A stretch of 34,310 nucleotides of DNA from Asaia bogorensis (GTDB lineage: Bacteria > Pseudomonadota > Alphaproteobacteria > Acetobacterales > Acetobacteraceae), in the NCBI GenBank assembly GCA_945873675.1, contig CAMCEP010000003.1, forward strand, positions 1-34,310, in the 5' to 3' direction. Positions 19,094 to 27,124 of the stretch are shown piece by piece. The notes beneath the pieces were generated by a model, which saw nothing but the letters and a program-made list of their open reading frames with translations, was not told the DNA's origin and ran no database searches. Every line of letters starts with the position of its first letter. Within the stretch, counting starts at the first letter, position 1. The position numbers were made by a program, and so were the translations under genes.

Positions 19094-20683
19094 TCATACC
19101 TTTTCTATATTCCAGTAAAATAAGGCGGGTCCTGGCAATACGCCGCGCAAAGACCGTCGATGCGCAATGACACCGCGGTATTGCCCCAGTGGTATCAGCG
19201 TGCCTATTTCAAGATGGGTTTTTTCCAGCTGTTTCACGATATCTCGGCGCTTTGCAGGGTCAGCCTCAAAGGTCCAGGCATCGGTCAATTCGCCAACGCG
19301 GCGGTCACAGGGCCAACCAAACCACGCCTGATCACAATGGCGTGCAAAATTGTTCAATAGCGGATTGGCAATACCCGTAAGCGTGGCATTGGTGACAAAC
19401 AGATTCCACCCACCTTGCCCTGGCGGCGCGCGATTGGCCCGACGTTGGACAAGCGTGCTCCAATCCATCACCTGCAAATCAACTGTGGCGCCCATTTTGC
19501 GAAGTGCATCTGCAATTAGCAGGGCGCTTGGATGCAAGGTGGCATTATCAGCCGGATCCAAGACAACAATGGGCCGCCCATCATATCCGGCCGCGCGTAA
19601 CTGGCGCCCGGCCTCTGTGAGATCATGGCGCGGCCAGCCGAGGGTCTCAGCCTGATTGGGTTCACCGGGCGTGCAGCCAAATATCGCCATGCAGTCGCGC
19701 CACGGCGTGCGATCACCAACCGTTGCCTGCATGAAATCCGATTGCTGCACCGCCATCATCAGGGCACGGCGCGCATCAGCATTATTAAATGGCGGATGCA
19801 GATGGTTGATGGCGCAAAAGAGCTGAAAGCCGAGCGGATCATTGGCCGAAACGGTCACATCGCGTGCGCGTGACATACGTTCTACCAAATCCGGTGCCGG
19901 GCTTTCTAGTATGTCAAGCTCACCATTAAGCAATCCCGACATAGCTGTCGCGGCATCGGGTGTGTAGAGCAGCTCAACCCGATCCACCTTCGCGACCTTA
20001 CCGCCAGCGGCCTGACTTGGTGGTTCGGAACGCGGCACGTAGCGCGCAAATCTCTCATAGACCACCTTGGCACCTGGTACCCATTCTTCACGCCGCATGC
20101 GAAAGGGACCAGACCCGATAACCTCAGTCACCTGCGTATTTGGATCGGTCATGGCCAGGCGCTCTGGCATCATGAAGGGCACGGTACTGTCGATTTTCCC
20201 GAGTGCTTCCAGCACGAATCCAAGGGGGCGATTGAGCTGAAGCGTGAAGTTGCGCTCATCGCGTGCCGTAAGGCTCGCGGTATTTGCGATAAGGGCGCGC
20301 CCCATGCCGTCCTTGGCGGCCCAGCGCCTGATTGATGCAACGCAATCCGCAGCGCGTACGGGAGTATCGTCATGCCAGGTCAGGCCCGGACGCAGGGTGA
20401 ATTCCCAGCGCAACCCATCGCTGCTGACCTGATGGCGTTCGACCATTTGTGGCTGGGGTGTATTGTTGGCATCCAGCGCAAAAAGCGTGTCATAGACAAG
20501 ATATCCATGATTGCGCGTAATGTAAGCGGTTGTCCAAATGGGATCGAGAGCACGTAGATCACCGATGGGCACGGCGCGGATGGTCTTGCGCGGATCCTGC
20601 GCCAAAGAAGCCCTTGTGGTGGCAGAAACAATCCCTGGCGCAGCAAGGCCGGCAAGCAAGAGCGAACGTCGATGAGTTCTCAT
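19094..20683 (-). CDS. ABC transporter solute-binding protein, family 5 (SBP_bac_5; peptide/nickel type)
   Basis: Signal peptide MRTHRRSLLLAGLAAPGIVSATTRASLAQ; YDTLFALDANNTPQPQMVERHQVSSDGLRWEFTLRPGLTWHDDTPVRAADCVASIRRW is diagnostic. Confidence 0.93.
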   Translation of the reverse strand: MRTHRRSLLLAGLAAPGIVSATTRASLAQDPRKTIRAVPIGDLRALDPIWTTAYITRNHGYLVYDTLFALDANNTPQPQMVERHQVSSDGLRWEFTLRPGLTWHDDTPVRAADCVASIRRWAAKDGMGRALIANTASLTARDERNFTLQLNRPLGFVLEALGKIDSTVPFMMPERLAMTDPNTQVTEVIGSGPFRMRREEWVPGAKVVYERFARYVPRSEPPSQAAGGKVAKVDRVELLYTPDAATAMSGLLNGELDILESPAPDLVERMSRARDVTVSANDPLGFQLFCAINHLHPPFNNADARRALMMAVQQSDFMQATVGDRTPWRDCMAIFGCTPGEPNQAETLGWPRHDLTEAGRQLRAAGYDGRPIVVLDPADNATLHPSALLIADALRKMGATVDLQVMDWSTLVQRRANRAPPGQGGWNLFVTNATLTGIANPLLNNFARHCDQAWFGWPCDRRVGELTDAWTFEADPAKRRDIVKQLEKTHLEIGTLIPLGQYRGVIAHRRSLRGVLPGPALFYWNIEKV

Positions 20684-20695
20684 TCTCTTTCTCCT

Positions 20696-22096
20696 TCAGG
20701 GTGGTGGTGCAAAGCCAGTCGGTATGGGCAGGCTTGGATTTTCCGCGAATAGGCGCGCCCAGGCGCGCCGCGCTATGCGATCAGCTTGTGCGACAATGGT
20801 ATCCTCATCCATGGTCAACACGCGGCCATCGCGCATCAGCCAGGCACCATCGACCATCACCGCATCAACATCGCGGCCCTGCCCCTGATGCACGAAGGAA
20901 GATATCATGCGCATGCGGGGCACTAGATGTGCACGATCTGTGCGGATCATAATGAGATCAGCCCGATTACCGGGGGCAAGCCAACCGCCATCAGGCACTT
21001 CCATCGCGGCGTAGCCATTGCGTGTAGCCCAGCGCAAGGCTTCTTCCGGTGTAGGGTTGCGGCCATCGGTACGGCGAATACGCTCCATGAATAGGCCGGT
21101 GCGCATCACTTCAACCATATCTTCCGCCATATTGTCGCTGCCCATCCCAATCAGGCAGCCATCAGCTTCAAGCTTGGCGATCCGCGGCGAAAGTCCCCGT
21201 CGTGCGGCAATGGCGGAATTGAAGGAAACGCGCGCCTTTGCGCGGCCCAAGAGTTTTTCCTCCCGATCAGCCATGCAGCGGCAATGCGCCGCCACCAAGC
21301 GGTCATGGAGAAAACCTTCAGCATGGAGATATTCGGTCGGCAGGCAGCCGCGATGCGCCTCAACAGCGGCAACCTCGCCCCAGATCTGATTCAGATGAAC
21401 CGTTGCGATAGCATCCAATGACTGACGCACATCATTCAGGCGCCGTAGATATTTGGGCGTACACATATCAGGCGCCCATGCCGCAACGCCCACAGCGATG
21501 CGACCGCCAGCCCGGCCATGCCAGCCAGAATGGAGCCGCGCAATACGCTCAAGACCCGCTTCACCTATTTTCTCAGAAGCAATGAAAGGGGCGGGATCGC
21601 CAATGCCGGCATCCGCCCGATCCCAGGCGCGCTCAGCCAATAAAAGGCGAAGGCCGGTCGCCTCGAGCAGGCTGGCATAATTCTCTATTCCGCTCCCATC
21701 CTCCAGCAGGGCCGTCGTCCCGCACCGAATAGCCTCAAGCGCGCCAAGTTGCACCATGACCCCGGCTTCTTCTTTCGACAGGCTTGGAAGGGGCAAGGGC
21801 GAAAGGCCACCGCAAAAGGGTGGGGCATGGGGTGGTGAAAGATCTTCATAAATGCCACGCGCCAACGTCATACCGAGATGCGTATGGATATTCGCGAAGC
21901 CAGGCATGACGGCATGGTTTCGCCCGTCAATAGCCTCTGCATCCGGAAATCGTGCTTGTAATTCGGGGGTAAGTCCGATGGCGGCAATACGCCCACCGTC
22001 AATCGCAATCGCGGCACCGTGCATGACATTATTCGCATCATCCACAGTGATCAGGGTGGTATTATGGATCAGAATGGTCACCGATGGCTCTCCCAT
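20696..22096 (-). CDS. Amidohydrolase family protein (ATZ/TRZ, cytosine-deaminase-like superfamily)
   Basis: PGFANIHTHLGMTLARGIYEDL metal-binding HTH motif, VAAHCRCMAD, GMGSDNMAEDM, NRADLIMIRTD C-terminal composite domain. Confidence 0.9.
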   Translation of the reverse strand: MGEPSVTILIHNTTLITVDDANNVMHGAAIAIDGGRIAAIGLTPELQARFPDAEAIDGRNHAVMPGFANIHTHLGMTLARGIYEDLSPPHAPPFCGGLSPLPLPSLSKEEAGVMVQLGALEAIRCGTTALLEDGSGIENYASLLEATGLRLLLAERAWDRADAGIGDPAPFIASEKIGEAGLERIARLHSGWHGRAGGRIAVGVAAWAPDMCTPKYLRRLNDVRQSLDAIATVHLNQIWGEVAAVEAHRGCLPTEYLHAEGFLHDRLVAAHCRCMADREEKLLGRAKARVSFNSAIAARRGLSPRIAKLEADGCLIGMGSDNMAEDMVEVMRTGLFMERIRRTDGRNPTPEEALRWATRNGYAAMEVPDGGWLAPGNRADLIMIRTDRAHLVPRMRMISSFVHQGQGRDVDAVMVDGAWLMRDGRVLTMDEDTIVAQADRIARRAWARLFAENPSLPIPTGFAPPP

Positions 22097-22240
22097 TGGC
22101 TGGTGGCAGATTCCAGTAAACCAATTTACCAGAAAAAGATTTCATCGTCCGGGCAATTCAAACATCGCAAGGCAGCGCAATAACCAACATCAGGTTGGAC
22201 AACAGGCTTGCGCGGCCTGCAATGCAATCACTGGTGCGCA

Positions 22241-23815
22241 TCATGTCTTCTCAACCTGCCAGAACATCGGATAGGCCGATTCGATCATATTTTTGAGCGT
22301 TGTCCGATATCCTGCAGGGATCGAAAACTGCCCCCACATCACATTCGGTGTCAGGCGATACATGGCTTCCTGAAGATCGGCAGCGATGCGTTTGCGGGAT
22401 GCGTCATCCTCGGCCCGCGCAAAGGCCTGTAGCATGGCTGGAACGGCATTATCGCAGGACCAGCCCGGGAAATCCGCGCAGGTGGATGCCACATAGAAAT
22501 GCGTCAGAGGCGACAACATGTCGGTCCCGTTGGAATAGACCGAAAACATGGACCAATTATCGCGTCGCGCGCGGCGCGCCAGGACGGTACCCCAATCCAT
22601 TACCTGTTCATCAACCGTGAAGCCAACCTGGCGCATGTTATGCGCCAAAACCATCGCGGCTGTCTGGCTAATGGAACCGCCAACTTCCAGGATGATAACG
22701 GGCTGCCCCCGATAGGAAGTCGCCCGAAGCTCCGCCTTGGCAGCTTCAAGGTCAAGACCGGCGCCGACGGCACCAGCATCCGTTGTCATCGGCGCACCGC
22801 ACATCCAGAAGGAAGGGCATTGCGGCGCGCGATGTTGTGGGGGCACCCCAATGGCGGTGAGCACAGCGTTCTGATCCACAAGCTTCCAAAGTACTTTCCG
22901 GATCGCCGGATCATCAAAGGGCGGGGCTGCGTGGTTCAGTCGGAAATTCCCCTGAAATTGCTCCACACCACCAAAGCTCATGAGCTTGACGCCGCGTGTA
23001 CGTTCAAGCCGCGACAGCAGATCGAAGGGCAGATATTGTTGGTAATCAATCTCTCCCGCCATCAGTGCAGTCGCGCCGGTCGCTTGATCTGGCATTACCC
23101 GCAGAAGAAGCTGATCAATTTTCACATCCTTGCCGCCTGCGAGAAAATCGGGGGCTTCACGGCGGGGGATATAATCCGGGTTCCTCTCAAGCACCATCAG
23201 GCTACCTGGCCGCCATAAATCCGCACGGAACCTGAACGGGCCAGACCCCACAGGTTCCGTAATACGTTGATCGCCCGGAATGCGCGCTAGTTTTTCCGGC
23301 ATCATGACCGGCAATGGCGCATTGGGCTTGCCCAGCACCTGGAGCATCAGTGGAAAGGGTTCTTTTAGGTAAATCGTAAAGCTGCGTACATCACGCGCTT
23401 CCATGCGTTCATGCGCATTGCGCAGCGCGCGCCCCAAAGCATCGCGCGGCATCCAACGATTGAGCGAGGCGACACAATCCGCCGCTGTAACGGGCGTTCC
23501 ATCATGCCACTTCAAGCCTTCACGCAGGCGGAAATCCCACCGAAGACGGTCAGAGGATAGCTGATGCGCTTCCACCATCTGTGGCTGAATGGCACCCTTG
23601 GAATCCATGGCGTAGAGCATATCAAAAACATGCAGCCCAAAGGTCCGCGTAATGGCGGCAGTGATGAAATGGGGATCAAGGATAGTAACTTCGGATTCCA
23701 AAACGACATTCACGGCCTTGCTGGCCCTTGCCTCACGCGGCCGGATCAGCGCCGCCGTCATCAAACCGGCTGTCACACCAAAAGTTGCGCGGCGCCCAAG
23801 CATGTTTCCACCCAT
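22241..23815 (-). CDS. ABC transporter solute-binding protein, family 5 (SBP_bac_5)
   Basis: FDMLYAMDSKGAIQPQMVEAHQLSSDRLRWDFRLREGLKWHDGTPVTAADCVASLNRW; clearly paralogous to the protein at 19094-20683. Start may be ATG 23803 (MLGRRATF). Confidence 0.93.
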   Translation of the reverse strand: MGGNMLGRRATFGVTAGLMTAALIRPREARASKAVNVVLESEVTILDPHFITAAITRTFGLHVFDMLYAMDSKGAIQPQMVEAHQLSSDRLRWDFRLREGLKWHDGTPVTAADCVASLNRWMPRDALGRALRNAHERMEARDVRSFTIYLKEPFPLMLQVLGKPNAPLPVMMPEKLARIPGDQRITEPVGSGPFRFRADLWRPGSLMVLERNPDYIPRREAPDFLAGGKDVKIDQLLLRVMPDQATGATALMAGEIDYQQYLPFDLLSRLERTRGVKLMSFGGVEQFQGNFRLNHAAPPFDDPAIRKVLWKLVDQNAVLTAIGVPPQHRAPQCPSFWMCGAPMTTDAGAVGAGLDLEAAKAELRATSYRGQPVIILEVGGSISQTAAMVLAHNMRQVGFTVDEQVMDWGTVLARRARRDNWSMFSVYSNGTDMLSPLTHFYVASTCADFPGWSCDNAVPAMLQAFARAEDDASRKRIAADLQEAMYRLTPNVMWGQFSIPAGYRTTLKNMIESAYPMFWQVEKT

Positions 23816-23878
23816 TTTTGGCTCCCCTTGTTCTTTTTCCGTCAGGAAAGCCTATCGTCACATTTGGCCTTCCACAAT

Positions 23879-23898
23879 GCCTAAATGCTGGCTTAGGC
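23879..23898. promoter_or_regulatory. Short inverted repeat in the divergent SBP/amidase intergenic region (candidate operator)
   Basis: GCCTAA-N8-TTAGGC, located 26-45 bp upstream of the amidase ATG; short arms, could be chance. Confidence 0.25.
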
Positions 23899-23923
23899 TG
23901 CTCACTGAATTGAGGAGGCGGCT

Positions 23924-25363
23924 ATGGCGCAGGACGATCTTTTGTTCATGACAGCAAGTCGTGCGGCTATGCTGATACGGATGCGTAAGCTTTCGCCGGT
24001 TGAGTATCTTGAAGCGATCCTCACCGCCGCACATCAACAGCAGACGCGCCTGAATTGCTTCACGGCCATACTGGATGAAGAAGCGCGGGAAGCAGCACAG
24101 CGCGCCGAACAGGCGGTGATGAAGGGTGCGCCACTTGGCCCCCTGCATGGTGTGCCCATCAGTATCAAGGATTTGCTGGATGTGCGTGGCACGCCCACGC
24201 GGCATGGTTCGGCGATTTTCGCAGATGCGGCGCCAGCCATCCATGACGATATATTGGTGCAGCGGCTGCGTGATGCGGGCGCTGTTATATTCGCAAAAAC
24301 CACGACGCCGGAATTTGGCGTCAAGGGTCTCACGGATGGTCCGGCCTTCGGCGTTACGCGCAACCCGTGGAATCTCGAACGAACGCCAGGGGGATCTTCA
24401 GGTGGTTCCGCCGCAGCCGTCGCCGCCGGTGTTGGGCCGATTTCCTTGGGCACAGATGGTGCTGGCTCAGTCCGCGGCCCCGCAGCTTGTACTGGCCTGG
24501 TGGGGCTGAAGCCCACCCTTGGCGCTGTGCCTTATGAAACCGCGCGGGATGCTTTCGGCAATAATGTCTATGCCGGTCCACTAGCACGCAGCGTCACCGA
24601 TGCCGCCATCATGCATAGCATTCTGAGCGGCGCAGCACCGAAGGACCCATGGAGCCAGTCAGGCCAGGACCAGTATCGCTTGTCGCCAAGGCTGATTGGC
24701 GATGATCTTTCTGGCATTCGTCTTGGCTATATTCCGCGCTGCGCCAATCCACGCGTATCGCGCGATGTTCAGGCCAATACCGATGCGGCCCTGAAATCCT
24801 ATGAAGAACGTGGCGCCGTTGTCGAGGAAGTGACAGACGCGATTGACTGGATCGAGCTTGAGGGGCGGATTCTCTATCAGGCGAATTTTACGGTCTTTTG
24901 CGCACAATACCTGCCGCGTTGGCAGAACCAAATGGACCCGGTAACATTGGCTTTCATGGAACGTGGCGCGCAATATTCGGTTGCCGATTTTCGGAATGCG
25001 CAATTCGCGCGCGGCCGGCTATATCGTGCCATTCAGGACCTGCTAGCGCGCTATGACGCTTTGGTGATGCCAACCACAACACGTACGGCGCTTGATGTTG
25101 GCTTTGACGCCGCCAATGACGAGGTTGAAGTGGATGGTGTGAAATGCGGCATCACAAGGCTTGGTTGGAATTCGGCCTTATATCCGTTCAATCTGACCGG
25201 CCATCCAGCCATAACCATACCCTCAGGCTTCGCCGCGGATGGTCTGCCGACAGCGCTCCAAATCGTAGGACGCTGGGGTGCTGAGACAGATATGATGCGG
25301 CTTGCCGCCGTTCAGGAAACGGCGCGCCCCTGGGCGCAGTTTCGGCCAACCATGTCGGCATAG
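23924..25363 (+). CDS. Amidase (amidase signature family, GatA-like)
   Basis: Amidase signature GGSSGGSAAAVAAGVGPISLGTDGAGSVRGPAACTGLVGLKPT, catalytic Lys in GVPISIKDLLDVRG; RBS GAGGAGG before ATG. Confidence 0.95.
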   Translation: MAQDDLLFMTASRAAMLIRMRKLSPVEYLEAILTAAHQQQTRLNCFTAILDEEAREAAQRAEQAVMKGAPLGPLHGVPISIKDLLDVRGTPTRHGSAIFADAAPAIHDDILVQRLRDAGAVIFAKTTTPEFGVKGLTDGPAFGVTRNPWNLERTPGGSSGGSAAAVAAGVGPISLGTDGAGSVRGPAACTGLVGLKPTLGAVPYETARDAFGNNVYAGPLARSVTDAAIMHSILSGAAPKDPWSQSGQDQYRLSPRLIGDDLSGIRLGYIPRCANPRVSRDVQANTDAALKSYEERGAVVEEVTDAIDWIELEGRILYQANFTVFCAQYLPRWQNQMDPVTLAFMERGAQYSVADFRNAQFARGRLYRAIQDLLARYDALVMPTTTRTALDVGFDAANDEVEVDGVKCGITRLGWNSALYPFNLTGHPAITIPSGFAADGLPTALQIVGRWGAETDMMRLAAVQETARPWAQFRPTMSA

Positions 25364-25639
25364 CGTTTTGTTTCAAATCATTTGAGATCTCGGTGAGCAT
25401 GGGAGGATAGCGACCTAACGCCAAGGGTGTGCCATGCTTTGATATGGAGTTAAGCGATGACGCTAATCACTCCCCGCTTGGCACTTTGCGCCTATCTGAC
25501 AAACCACTCGTGAAGACGGGATTTCAGCACTCAGTATAATGGTTGGGCACCTTATGCCCCGTCTGGCTGATTGATCTTCAAATCAAGTTATTGGTTGGCA
25601 GCCGCCCAGGCAATAATTCATGCGGCGGGCACCGTTCGG

Positions 25640-25842
25640 CGTGACACTTAAAGCCGTGGTGCGCCAACGCCTCACCCAGGAACCCCTTCGATCAGGCGGC
25701 TCTCGGCTAAGGCTACGCGGCGGCATAGGGCGGCGATGCTTTCCGCACCTCGCCGCCCTTCCAGGGCAATGCGGTTCTTGCCCTTGGCGGAATGGCGCTT
25801 GCGCGTGGCACGAAGAGTATTACGGACCAGCTTTTCGGCTGA
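25640..25842 (-). pseudogene. 5' part of an IS3-type transposase orfA, frameshifted remnant
   Basis: Minus-strand translation AEKLVRNTLRATRKRHSAKGKNRIALEGRRGAESIAALCRR... resembles IS3-family OrfA (..RHSAEEKIRIVLEGLRGEESIAALCRREGI..). The frame then degenerates and reaches a stop at about 25672. Confidence 0.72.
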
Positions 25843-25943
25843 AACGCGCAAATAAGAACCGGACAGGCTTCCTGTTATGCCCCGCTGATCACGCCTGACA
25901 GGCCGCGTAACCGCGCTGAATCAAAACGGTTTCGTAATGCTGA

Positions 25944-27074
25944 TCACTTGCGGCTGAAACTGCCTACGCCCACCAGCACCGCCACCGCCCCACAAAGCCC
26001 CGCCATGCCCCAGAAAATCCCCGCCCCAAGCGCGGCATAGCCAGGGCCAGAGGCTAACGTCAGCACCGTCGTCATCGCACCCACCGCGGCACCCAGCAGC
26101 GTCTGCGCCGTCCCCCCCAGGCTGCCCGGCACGCGTTCCTGCAACAGCTTTATCGCCGCCAAATGCATGGCGCCAAAGGTCAGCGCATGCAGCGCCTGCG
26201 CGAAAATCAGCGGCGGCAGGCTTTCACTGACAGCCATGATCGGCCAGCGGACCAAGCCCGCACCCGCCGCCAGCAATATCAACCCACGCACGCCAAGCCG
26301 TTCCACGAGGCCCCGCCCCCATAGGAACAGCGCCACCTCCGCCACCACACCCCAGCCCCAAAGCAGCCCAATTACCCCGGCACTGAAGCCCAAAGCCTGC
26401 CAATGAATGGACCCAAAGGCGTAATAGGCCGCGTGGCTGCCCTGCATCAGCGCGGCAATCAGCATCAGCCGGCGCAGCCAAGGCAGCGCGAGTGCGGCAC
26501 GAAAGCCGCTCGCGCCGCCGCGGCCAAACCCCTCAGCACGCGGCAGCAGAAAGGCGGCTGCCGCGCCAAGGCCAAGCATGGCGGCAATCAGCCAAGCGGC
26601 ACTCCCCGCGCCCAAAACGCCCACCAGCGCGCCCGCCAGCACGGCGGCCAGGATATAGCTTGCGGAACCCGCCGCACGGGCGCGGCCATAATCAAAGCCG
26701 GGGGGCTCTCGGGCAACACGCAGCGCCATCGCGTCAGCAAGTGCGGTCGTCGGCGCCAGCGCCGCCGCCAGCGCCAAATTCACCAATAGCAAGGCCCAAA
26801 ACCCGCCCACCAACCCAAAGCCCGCCGCGAAAACCGCCGCCGCGCCGGTGCAGCAAATCAGCACCAGGCGCGGATCACCCAGCCAATCCGCAATGCGCCC
26901 ACCCAGGGGCCCCGCCAGTAATTTCAGCGCACTCCCTGCGGCCAAAACCGTGCCCAGATCAGCCGGCGTCAGCCCGCGCGCGAGTAAAAGCGGCGGCAGA
27001 AAGGGCATCATCACGCCAAAGGCCGCGAATTGCGCGGCGAAGATCAGGGCGAAGCGGGTGGCGGGGCTCATCAC
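25944..27074 (-). CDS. MFS transporter (MFS_1-like)
   Basis: 376-aa multipass protein: FAAFGVMMPFLPPLLLARGLTPADLGTVLAAGSALKLLAGPLGGRIADWLGDPR; many TM segments. Confidence 0.9.
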   Translation of the reverse strand: MMSPATRFALIFAAQFAAFGVMMPFLPPLLLARGLTPADLGTVLAAGSALKLLAGPLGGRIADWLGDPRLVLICCTGAAAVFAAGFGLVGGFWALLLVNLALAAALAPTTALADAMALRVAREPPGFDYGRARAAGSASYILAAVLAGALVGVLGAGSAAWLIAAMLGLGAAAAFLLPRAEGFGRGGASGFRAALALPWLRRLMLIAALMQGSHAAYYAFGSIHWQALGFSAGVIGLLWGWGVVAEVALFLWGRGLVERLGVRGLILLAAGAGLVRWPIMAVSESLPPLIFAQALHALTFGAMHLAAIKLLQERVPGSLGGTAQTLLGAAVGAMTTVLTLASGPGYAALGAGIFWGMAGLCGAVAVLVGVGSFSRK

Positions 27075-27124
27075 GGGCCTAACACCCTGCCCGCTGCCGC
27101 CACCATGGACAAGCGCGCCGCATC

